64,000 nt of DNA. It comes from Gamsiella multidivaricata. Taxonomy: Eukaryota; Mortierellomycota; Mortierellomycetes; Mortierellales; Mortierellaceae. The notes beneath the pieces were generated by a model. The model was not told where the DNA came from. It ran no database searches and saw only the letters and a program-made list of their open reading frames with translations. The translations under genes were made by a program, and so were the position numbers. Below are positions 11,711-21,400 of this stretch, piece after piece (position 1 is the first letter of the stretch; each line of letters starts with the position of its first letter). Location of the stretch: contig NW_026251720.1 in the NCBI RefSeq assembly GCF_025024155.1, forward strand, positions 1 to 64,000, written 5' to 3'.

Positions 11711-14327
11711 GTACAAGAGCAGGAACGGAGATGCCAACCCTCGTTATTCCCCTCATGTTGTCATGGACGTCAGCCAGTCATGCTCGGTCGACAAGATCAC
11801 ATTAGAAAAGATGTCCATCGAGGAACCGCGCCTGCGGAAGAAGAAGGACGGAAGCATGGATGATAATCCTAAGGCCAGGAGTGAAATCAAGGCGAAACCC
11901 AAGAAGGACGAGGAAAATGATAAAACGGAGAGGCGAGCCGGAGCTAACCTGACTAAGCGCCTGTTCGGAGAGGCTTTCAAGACTGCCACAATGACTGCAG
12001 GGTCGATCACAGGATGCCTGCATCGCGCCACGAAGCTGAACGTAGTCCAGACCAAGATCGTCGCGGAACGCATCAGCGAGACGGCCCGCATCATGAGCCA
12101 AACTCGTATCCTCGTGTTTAAAGCGCTCGAACTTTTTCTCTACAAGGAGGTCAGCACTGCCACCATATCCAATTCAGATCAAGCGCGTTCGGCACCAGAC
12201 CAGAACTTGGGCACTGATGTCAATCAAGCGAGTGCTCCGAAAGTCCAGCACAAGGAGGAAAAGAACGCGGACCCACTTGATCTCATTCTGCACAAGGCAC
12301 ATGGAGAAACTATCATCAGAAGTCTGATCTCTTTGATTCTGAATGGTCCAGTAGCACCCCGCGGGAGACTACCTAAAGACTCGGCGGCAATTCAGGCGAA
12401 AACAATTGCGCGCTCGATTTATGACGATTTCCTGAGCGTTCTTTCAGATTGCGTACCGACAAAGGACTGCCCTGAGCGTCATCCAGGCGGAACTGGCGGT
12501 GGAGGTCCGGACCGCGGTTCGGGAACATTCCCAGAGACTGCCCAAGTTCATTGTGAACAAGGTAACATTTCCACTGTCCAGAACAAGATCTATCTCGCGT
12601 CGATTTGCTTTTCCACTGTGAACTTACGTTTATTTTTTGTTTCTATTAGCTGAAGCGTGCTCGTTTCTTCACGATGATATACCTCCAGTTGAGGATGACG
12701 AGAGCTCCGACGGCGATAAACAGAAAGACAAGGTGTCATTTAAGAAGGGGCACATCCAAACTTGGTGGAGGTACTTTCTCCGTATGCCGTCGGACTTGCG
12801 TCCTATTTTCTGTCCAGTGTCGAAGTTGGGAGACTCTTTCATCTTGTGCTCTGAGGCTGCCATTCTTTCACTTCTTTGGGGCAATCCAAATTCAAAGACG
12901 CACCCTACACGGCATATCATGGAAACTCAAGTCTGCTCTTCCGAGACGGCCCACGAACTTGCATCAGAGAAATATGGGGAGCTTTTCCGACAATTGTTTA
13001 TCGGAGACAAGGTCGAGATCAAGGCGGATCCCCTCAAGAACCAGACTTCATATGGCAAGAAAACAACGACCATGAACCGATTGCTGAAGGACCATCCAAA
13101 CACATACGGCCAAGCTGCACTCGATGGGTACATGAAGAGAGTCTTTTCAAATCACAAGGCTAGGAAACAAGCAGCTGCCGAAGGCACGGAGCCCCCCGTG
13201 CCCCCCGATCTCCCAAGCAATGACAGCGTTAAGGAGTACTATGCCATCAGCAATATGATGAGAACAGACGGAGTCCAGCTCCACCTAATGGCATTTGACA
13301 TCCAACGACGTTGGCAGTCATCCAAATTTAAGGCGCGGATCCCGGAGATTACATCGCGATTTCCTAATAAAGGGTCTCTCGCAAAGGCTTTCGATCAAGA
13401 CCTCCAGAATGTTGTGGGGGTGGGGGTGGACCCCGGTGAAGTAATTTCAGCATCATTTTGTGCGCTGGACCCCCGAAAACCGAACCAGGTCACGAACCTG
13501 CCTATCAGACGCTCCGCTCTCTACAGTCCCAACTTGTCATTCAGAGCCACGCTGGAGGCCAAAAAACGCGAACGGGCCACTGTCACAATCAAAGACGATG
13601 CAGGATTGAGTAGGCACATATGCGAGACGCCTAGCATATTGGAATTGGAAGCCTCGCTACCGTTGTCGTCGTTCGTAAGCATGGGAGAACACCGGCATGG
13701 CCTCCGACAGTTCAGCTATGTCCTACAACCACTTTGCGATTTTTACGGATCCCGTTCGATGAAAAAAAAAGCTGTGGGAGCTCAAAAAGACGAACCGGGC
13801 AGAGAAGGATCATGCCGTGCATGGGGCATTGCGAACTGTGGACCCACAAAGCGGGATGCATACTGGGCCAACGAGACCGGCGATGTTTGTATACGGGCCA
13901 GGAAAGTTCAACACCCATACCAAGCTGGCATCGCTACACGAGAGCTTCAAGGGGTATTTTTTTCACAAGGTATGTTGTTTTAAAGATATTCGCTATATTC
14001 GTTGCGATTTGCTTGTTTTCAGCCTAGTATCGATACTGATGCCATGTTTCCGCATGCCATTGCACTACATAGGCAAACAGCCTCGGGTACACCGCCGTTT
14101 GTTCGGATGAGTATCTCACGTCATCGAAATGCCCAAGCTGTGTACGACAAAACAAGGACCGAAGAATGGCAAAGCCAGCGAATCGGGCGTTCGTCTGCCT
14201 TGAGGATGGGTGCCAGAGATGGCTAGACAGAGACTGCGTGGGCGCTCAGAATTTGGCTAATATTGGCCTCGAATGGATCAGTAGCCTGTCTCGCCCAGAG
14301 CCCCTTCGCCGACCCCAGCAAGAATAA
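11711..14327 (+). CDS. Fanzor protein (TnpB/IS605 OrfB-like RNA-guided nuclease homologue), frame-disrupted
   Basis: Predicted exons 11711..12561, 12650..13969 and 14073..14327. RuvC-I is GVGVDPGEVISA (catalytic Asp). A FYGSRSMKK...WELKKTNRAEKD helix and PAMFVYGPGKFNTHTKLASLH follow, equivalent to the Fanzor segment before the zinc finger. Next come LGYTAVCSDEYLTSSKCPSC, then a second cysteine pair in FVCLEDGC and RuvC-III WLDRDCVGAQNLANIG. This is the OrfB zinc-ribbon/RuvC-III architecture. The N-terminal half is helical and charged, as in fungal Fanzors. The frame is broken three times by apparent single-base indels: near 12468, near 12670, and in an A9 run at 13762-13770. Other alternatives, such as a TnpB-like host gene, are unlikely given the second near-identical copy. 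Known biology (Fanzor as fRNA-guided DNA endonuclease) is from the family; activity of this copy is doubtful. Confidence 0.82.
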
Positions 14328-14358
14328 CTGTACTGGCCGTATCAGTTAAAATTTATCC
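14328..14358 (+). ncRNA. Candidate Fanzor guide-RNA (fRNA/omega RNA) scaffold tail, left part
   Basis: About 31 bases after the stop codon are shared with the second copy although they do not code in this copy. In TnpB/Fanzor systems the guide RNA overlaps the 3' end of the gene and the element's right end. By that analogy this stretch together with 14727-14752 would form the end of the scaffold, and the guide would start at 14753. This is inference from position and conservation only; no fold was computed. Confidence 0.35.
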
Positions 14359-14360
14359 TA

Positions 14361-14724
14361 CAGTCCTTTTTGTGAAATAGCCGATCTTTCATAGTAAAAG
14401 TTGGGCTATTTCGACTAAATTGAAATACATACACGAGGCTATTCATTTTTTGTGATGGCTGAAATACGTTATTTCCCTGCAATCTTTACGCTCATGACTA
14501 CATCAAAACGCGTGTCATTCTCACTCTCACTTTGCTTGGAGATGAGAACGCGAGCTACCGAAAAACAGCACGGTACTTGATTCGTAAATCTTACTAGAAA
14601 TAAACTCATCATGTGACCTCTTAAATCCTTGCAAAAAAATGAATAGCCTCGTGTATATATTTCATTTCAGTCGAAATAGCCCAACTTTTACTATGCAAGT
14701 TCGGCTATTTCACAAAAAGGACTG
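14361..14724. mobile_element. Tc1/mariner-type MITE, 364 bp, TA target duplication, long terminal inverted repeats
   Basis: Ends are CAGTCCTTTTTGTGAAATAG and its reverse complement at 14705-14724. The inverted repeats continue with few mismatches for about 95 bp on each side (14361-14455 and 14630-14724). Both flanks are TA (14359-14360, 14725-14726). The second Fanzor copy has a single TA at the same position, which proves insertion. No open frame spans the interior, so it is non-autonomous. Confidence 0.95.
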
Positions 14725-14726
14725 TA

Positions 14727-14752
14727 GGTGGCTGTCTCTCTTTCCAGTTGAG
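14727..14752 (+). ncRNA. Candidate Fanzor right-end/scaffold segment, right part
   Basis: 26 bases ending CCAGTTGAG are shared with the second copy with two substitutions; similarity stops abruptly after this. It is the inferred right end of the element and, by analogy with IS605/TnpB, the junction between guide-RNA scaffold and guide. The MITE separates it from the rest of the tail. Confidence 0.4.
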
Positions 14753-15121
14753 TGCGTTTATCCCTCAATCTCACTCAAACCAACATTCATCCAACTCATC
14801 TGGCACCTAAAATATATCACACCTTTAATTCACATAAGGTTTATCATCGCACACTAAAATGAGACCAGCCTTTCCATCTAACGATGGACGGTCTCTCGGG
14901 GACTCCGGAGAAAGAAAGAGGCCATGACTCTTCCTTTTGATCGCATCGGTTATTCTCCCCTTTTTGATTCATTCTTCTCTTGACTCATTAACCACGCTCT
15001 CCCTCAGCGCTATCTCTCAAGAGCTTGACTATACCACTTTGATCCTCACCAATACTCACACTCACACCTGCACTCGCACTTGCATTCGGCTGTTGGAACC
15101 CCGCAGGAAAGGAAGGAAAAA
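14753..15121. other. PRS1 upstream region and 5' UTR
   Basis: About 370 bases between the Fanzor right end and the first PRS1 coding nucleotide. Pyrimidine-rich (CTCTC, CACACAC) as in many fungal promoters. It includes an inferred untranslated leader ending at 15122. No other feature seen. Confidence 0.5.
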
Positions 15122-16734
15122 AGTAAAGTCTGCTCGCGTGAGTGACCTTGTTCTCCTCTTGATCTGTTCATTCACCCCATCGCACTCCACTTCATTCCAA
15201 CCCGCCTGTACATTTTAGTGAGGCGAACAAAGGTTTTTGCGGGAAGTTCTCATCCAGAACTCGCTGGTCTGGTTACTGCTCGACTGGGAGTTGAACCAGC
15301 AAAGTCCACCCTTTCGCAGTTCAAGAACAGGGAAACCTCAGTTGAGATTGGTACATATCCTCCTACTCAGCTGCCTTGACGATTGTCATAACGTGTGTGC
15401 AATGTGCTTTCCTCCTTGGCTAATTGTTTATGTATCTTTGTACGTAGGTGTGTCGGTCCGCAACGAGGATGTGTTTATTATCCAGTCTGGATCGCCAAAG
15501 ATCAATGACTCCCTTATGGAGCTGCTGATCATGATTAATGCCTGCAAGGGTTCTTCCGCTCAACGCATCACGGCTGTTATCCCTTACTTTCCCTACTCGA
15601 AACAGAGCAAGAAGAAGAAGCATCGTGGTGCCATCGCAGCCAAATGTATGTATATCGAAAGGACAGTCAAAAAAGACAAAGCATGGCTGACACCATGACT
15701 AACGAACGAATCGTGCTCGTACTTTATTCTTGTTATCGAGCAATTGATGTGTTACGTGGTATATAGTGGTTGCAAATATTCTCTCAATTTCAGGAGTGGA
15801 CCATATCATCACAATGGATCTACATGCTTCCCAAATGCAGGGGTTCTTCAACCGTCCGGTCGATAATCTCTATGCGGAGCCGACAATTGCACAATGGATT
15901 CAGGATAATGTGGATGATTGGGAGAACGGCGTTGTCGTCAGCAAAAATGCCGGGGGTGCCAAAAGGTAAGCAAAAAAAACAAAGAAAAACGTTACTGTGT
16001 GCGATGGTATCCTATATACTCTCTTGAACTAACATACGATTTGTCTCGTCGATCGATGACAGGGTGACTTCGCTTGCAGATCGATTGAATATCGACTTTG
16101 CGTTGATCCACAAGGACAGGAACAGACAGGGACATGCGTATGCTCCAGACCATTCGCTGTCGAAGCCCGAGGAGATCTACAATCGACTCGAGGATGAGGA
16201 CGATGACTATGACGATGATATGGTTGATGCGGAGACCGGTCATGAGGTCCTACGCATCAGTGCCGTTGCGGACGAGACCTCGCAGATGACGCTTGTTGGT
16301 GATGTCCAGGACAAAGTGTGCTTCATAGTGGTATGTTTTATGAGTCGTATTCCGTTATATATCTTAGTTCCTTTGAGTTTTAATGATACTTATGAATATT
16401 CTTTTGATTTTTATCTTTTTAGGATGATATGATTGATGGGTGCCACTCGTTCTTGGAGGCAGCGGATATGCTGGTGGGACATGGCGCGAAGCAGGTGTAC
16501 ATCATTGCGACCCATGGGATTCTCAGTGGCAACTCGCTACGACAGATCGAGGAGTGTGCGAATGTGCACCGGGTCGTGGTCACCAATACTTATCCAATCC
16601 CGCAGGAGAAACGTGCACTCAGCTCCAAGTTAAAGATACTCGACATCAGCGCGACGCTCGCAGAGGCCATCCGCCGCACTCACAATGGCGAGTCCATCTC
16701 GTATCTCTTTACTCAGGTTCCCAAAAACCTGTAA
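15122..16734 (+). CDS. prs1: Ribose-phosphate pyrophosphokinase, yeast Prs1 type
   Basis: Makes PRPP from ribose-5-phosphate and ATP for purine, pyrimidine, histidine, tryptophan and NAD synthesis; cytosolic. Predicted exons 15122 (single A), 15219..15350, 15448..15645, 15767..15965, 16063..16330 and 16423..16734 give 369 residues. The sequence starts [15 protein letters not shown], like yeast Prs1 (MRKCKIFVGNSHPEL). The only way to supply that methionine is an ATG split A|TG across the first intron (donor GTAAAG at 15123). The PRPP-synthetase flexible loop reads [11 protein letters not shown], as in yeast Prs1, instead of SPDAGGAKR. An acidic insert ([12 protein letters not shown]) sits in the place of the yeast non-homologous region. 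The PRPP-binding loop is [10 protein letters not shown] rather than DDIxDTGGT. These deviations suggest a partner or regulatory subunit of a heteromer. AATAAA at 16748. Confidence 0.9.
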
Positions 16735-17142
16735 GCAAAAGGCCGTCAATAAAGAACTGCGGTCATGACGAACGTGTTATAATCGGTATCAGTATTCGTA
16801 TCAGTGCTGCCGTCACTTTCACTGTCATCCGTGTATATGTTTTATTTTATTTATTTTTATTTTTGTGATTCAGATTCTTTTATTTGACCTCTGCAAACGC
16901 ACTAACACGCTCTCAACACACCTCCCATACACTCAACACATACCCACACACCTATTTAGCCCAGAAGGTATTCGCCATGTGCATCGTCTGCTTGAAGACC
17001 GCATAGCATGATCATGGAGGATCCAGCCCATCCACTCCTCCATTTCTTGTCTTTTAACTGTTCCACTTGTGCCTGATTCAAATAGAAGAGAATATCTACT
17101 CAACTCCTGAAAGCTCAGGAGCAAACCTCACTCGGATCCGCA
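16735..17142. other. Intergenic, PRS1 to WD40 gene
   Basis: About 400 bases with T-rich sequence after the PRS1 poly(A) signal-like AATAAA and a pyrimidine/ACA-rich stretch (CACACACC) before the next start. No coding or structured element seen. Confidence 0.55.
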
Positions 17143-20100
17143 ATGGCCTCAGGCACTCCAAAGGACCCACGGTTGCGCTCAAAGACCAGCGTCGCGCCCT
17201 CACCACCGCTGTCTTTGTCATCTTCAACATCGACCACCACAAGAGCACACTCAGGCCCGACACCCTCCCCCTCCTCCTCCGCATACGCCGTATCTCACCT
17301 AGCCAGCACACCCCCAACTTCAGCAACATCACCCGCAAGCAGCAGCTCTCATAACACTCAGGCCTCGAGCAACTATCGTCCAAGGGACGATCGACGACCA
17401 CGAGACGACCACCGAACTCGAGATGACCGGCGACCTCGAGAAGACGAGCGTAACCGCGAGGAGTATTCACACAGAAGACATAGTTCGTCCTACGGTTATG
17501 AATCCAGCACCAGCACTGGGGGTATCTCTTCCTCAAGATACGAGGCATCTGCATCTACAGGATCAGAGAGACCCACCTCTTCATACAGACGTGAGCCTCC
17601 TCCGGATCCGCGCCGTGAGAAGGACCCCCGATACCGCGACCCTCCAGTATTGACATCAATATCTGCGTCAACCCAAAGCGCCTACCACCGCGGCAGGAGC
17701 CCGACTCGCTATGCAGGCCATAGGCCCAACGCCCGAGATACAACTTCGGAGATTTCGTCATCTACAACTGAGGAACAGGCACCATCTCCAGGAACGAGAT
17801 ACAGGAATCCGTTTGCGAGATCACTGACAGCGAATGCACTTGCGCCTGGAATTGCAACGACATCTGCCACAGTACCGGCATCACCAGTGACAACAAAGTA
17901 TCCATCAGCACTGAGCACAGTACCACCATCAGCAATGAAGCCGACGGCTCCTGTCGAAGTGCAGACGTCAAGAAGATCGATGTCATCCGCCGCCTCTGGC
18001 CTGTCTGCTGTACCCAACGGAGCTGTTAAGTATACTGCCCATGAAGAGCGAAGGCGGGACCCTAGTCGACACCGAAGCAAGAGCAGGGTAAGAAGTAAGA
18101 GCAGAGAGAGAGAACAGGACCGAGACCGAGAACGAGACCGAGAACGAGAGAAGGAACGTGGGCGAGGCAGGAGTCGTTCGAGGGCGCCGAGCAAGGACCG
18201 CGGCCGATCCAAGAGCAGAGCTCGCAGCAAGAGCCGTGCCAGGAGTCGAAGCAGGCCTGTGAGACAAGTCATCAGTATGGGCGATTACTCCAACAAGCGA
18301 CACAGGTCCAGATCTAGGCATCGTTACGCTGACAGCGACAGCGACAACATTACGGCCAGCGATAGCTACAGTGGCTCCAGCGGAAGTGACAGTGACGATG
18401 ACCGATACAGTTCGAGACCGCATGGACATCGACACAGAAAGAAACGACGTTACGCCTACAGCTCGTCGGAGAGTAGCAGGAGTGACCTTGACACCTCTGA
18501 GGAGAGTGACGATAGCGCACTGAATAGCGACGTTCCATTGGCACAGCACCGATCCAATCTACGGCCCTCCTCTCACGCTGTCCCTGATTCTGATCCATCG
18601 ACTCGACTCAACGGCCCTCTGAAGGATATCATGACCAAGGTAAGTTGAGGATGCATGGATCTTATCTAAGAACACCACGTACATAGTGTCATTGGCTCCA
18701 GCATCTTTTTGTGGCTCTGTCCTTTGCTGAATTTTTTTATATTCTTTAGATGAACAACCTGACAGAAAAATGCACAAGGCGTGCAGACAAGCTGAGCAAG
18801 ACGGTCAAGAAGCTGAAGGTCACCCAACGGAGATACAACGTCGAGATGAAGGAGTTGGAGAAGGAAATCGGGATGCAAAGGTCGTCAGCACCCGGTCCAG
18901 AGGCCCCGCAGATCATGTATGCAGGCGCCATACCGGTACCCGGCGCGCCTCGATCTCGCACCAACTCGGTTCAATCAGAGGTTATTGCATCAGGTTTTCA
19001 AGCCAGCGGACGAGCTTTAAGCGGAGTGCCAGTGCCCCCGTCTCTCAGACCTGTACCTCTGAACACTCAGCACAAGTCGGACAACGACCTGCAAGTGGCA
19101 TCAAGCAGTACGGGGAACAGCAGTAATAGCGGCATGGTGACAATCCGGGTACCGCAAATCCCCGACCCGGCAGTGCACATGGCGTTCCCTCATCCCCGTG
19201 CAGTTGGATACAAGCGAGTTTTCGAAAGGAGCACATATGATCTTCCGGTTGCGAACAGGCCAACAATCGCTGTTCTTTCGATTCTGAAAAAGAATGTCGT
19301 TGAGCGAGCCTTTGGGACCAAAAGGCCCAAACCCATGGCCCTCAATCCATTTTCCCATCAAACCCAGTTCGACGGCATTGCAGCGACATGCTCTCTGGAC
19401 GGGTAAGTTAGGGCCGCCTTTAGGATAGCTTTCTTGGGGTATAGGCTTTGTGCAAGAATGAGTGATTGATTTCTAACACACTGCGATTGTTCTCTGGGAT
19501 GTTGCGACGAAATAGTAATATCCACTTTTGGGATATCAATACGCAGCGGTTGCTGTTGGCGGTGCCAGCGGGTGTGAACCGAGTGATCCCATATGCGGAA
19601 GCCCTCACTTGGGTGTCTGAGAATACAATCGTAGCAGTTAGCCACCTGAAAAAGGGATCCGCATGGCCACATCCGCCCTTGGAGGCTGCAGCAACCACGG
19701 AGCCGACGCTACTGTCACTTCCCGAAACTCAGACGAACCTCATCAAGATTTATTTTAATAAGGAGGGGAAGCTGAACTGTAGAGTCTTCAGTATTACGTC
19801 CGCACCGCACTCGAAACTGATCGGCAATGTTACGGCGGTCATGCGGGAAAATCATTCCCTTTCGTATATCACATCGGGCGAAGATAGGAAGTTGGTAAAA
19901 TACGGTGAAATGCCATATGGAATAGGCCACTAATGCTGACGCGTTTTATGAACTCTAATTCATGTTCCGCGCCCCTTCTTCTTACTGTTGATGGATATAG
20001 TATCATTGGATGTTTAAGCCAGCGCCGGCAGAAGAGGAGGCTGCATTTGAGCCAGAAGGCTTGAATATGATCCACCAGCTCCACTCCAACATCGTCATGA

Positions 20101-20975
20101 GTACTGTGTATTCTTATTATTCGAAGGCTCTTTACTCAGGAGGACAGGACGGCAAGTACATCAGTTTCGACATCGAGCATAGCAGGAAGATCAGGGAGTT
20201 GAAGCTCGGACCAGTATCTTATATCCTGCAGAACCCTGTCGACCCAAGGATCAACGCTGTCGTGTAAATTAGCTGTGATTTTCTGGCATCGCATTGTGGA
20301 AGATATTATGAAATCTTCACATACTCATGGAGCTGTCTTTGATCTTTGCATAACAATAGGTTGTTAGCCAAATCACAGCAGTACCATCTTGTGGATGAGC
20401 GCACGAACCAGTCAGTCTTAACGATGAGCTGCGACCAGGGTAGCGCCAAGACCTCGAAACTCTCCGCTCCCTCATGGCATCCCGAAGGTGGCCTGTTATG
20501 TTCCGGTAGCAATGAAGACGGCCAGATCAATATTTGGGATGTGCGCTGGAATTGGATACGATACGACTATACGCGACGACCCGGATCAGGAGTCGTCACT
20601 GGAGACGTTGACTTTGATACCGTCGTTACGTCTGGACACCGGGCCCCAAGACATCCGATCTTTAACCGACTGCCACGGAGAAGCTATGCTCGGGACACGA
20701 CAGCCGGACCGAGTCAGGTCTTGGATTTTGGGGGAAAAAGAGTTGTCCAGGCTTGCTTCCATCCCACCAAGAATACGATGATGGTCTTGAAGGCTGACAG
20801 CAGCCTCACCTTTGCGTAAGTCTGGACGTCTTTTATTGTTATTGTTGTTATTGTTACTGGGGTCGCGTCCAGGAAGTGCACTGATAGTCTCAACCTAATA
20901 ACTAACTAACGGTTCATATTTCATCATCACGTTTATAGGGAGTACACTATGCGGAGCGACCCAATCACGGCTTGA
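17143..20975 (+). CDS. RS-rich protein with C-terminal WD40-like repeats
   Basis: Predicted exons 17143..18639, 18750..19402, 19516..19894, 20001..20263, 20360..20815 and 20939..20975 join in phase to 1,094 residues. Residues 1-about 310 are disordered and Ser/Thr/Pro-rich with RDD/REE repeats. About 310-500 are strongly RS/RE/KSR-rich (SKSRARSKSRARSRSR), typical of nuclear splicing-linked proteins. A short coiled coil (TRRADKLSKTVKKLK) follows. The C-terminal half holds WD40-type blades, seen as NIHFWDINTQR, ALYSGGQDGKYISFDI and LLCSGSNEDGQINIWDVRW. This suggests a beta-propeller scaffold in the nucleus. I do not recognise a specific orthologue. Exon junctions 2-6 are supported by phase and by continuity of the blades. 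Confidence 0.82.
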
Positions 20976-21400
20976 ACATCTTGAACGTCTTGAACATACA
21001 CACGGGCTATTGCAGTATTCAACGACGAAAAGATTTTTTTTTTTTTTGTATTTGACAGGGCCATGAACAAATGTACTATGGTATTTTCTCGATGAGAACC
21101 CCTTTTAGCCGATTGAATGGGCTTCCTCAATTGAAGTTCAGTCGCACTTCATCCATGTAAACGGACCATCGACTGGGAAATTTAGTCGGTCGAACTTTAC
21201 ATCTCGTTAATAAAACAACTAAAACTCACCCGCACCATACTAGGGGTGTGCTACTAGAACATTTTATTATGCTACTGTACCAATCGCTTCGTGGCGCGAT
21301 TATTATGGAATACTATTGTACAAGTGATCAAAGAAATGAAAGAGGAGATGCAGAAGATAAGAAAAATACAAGGGCAGATAAAAAAAAACGAGCGAGCCGT
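20976..21400. other. Intergenic, convergent gene ends
   Basis: About 425 bases between two converging genes, with a T-run at 21036-21048 and no recognisable feature. Confidence 0.55.

Larger units (their letters stand above)
9874..14752 (+). mobile_element. Fanzor (eukaryotic TnpB-like) element copy 1, interrupted by a MITE
   Basis: A unit coding for an XPG/FEN1-like nuclease and a Fanzor protein, followed by a short 3' non-coding tail. The right end was set by comparison with the inverted second copy at the window edge. The two agree from the zinc-ribbon codons, through the 3' tail, up to CCAGTTGAG (14752 here, 63814 there) and diverge immediately afterwards, as for IS605-type right ends, which carry no target duplication. 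The left end is unresolved; 9874 is only the first recognised codon. The 3' tail is split by a 364-bp TA-inserted MITE (14361..14724). Confidence 0.75.

Noticed and set aside
13734..14110. Extra proteins in other frames at the Fanzor 3' part
   Set aside because: One of these frames is the continuation of the Fanzor after the A9 slip; the others are shadows.
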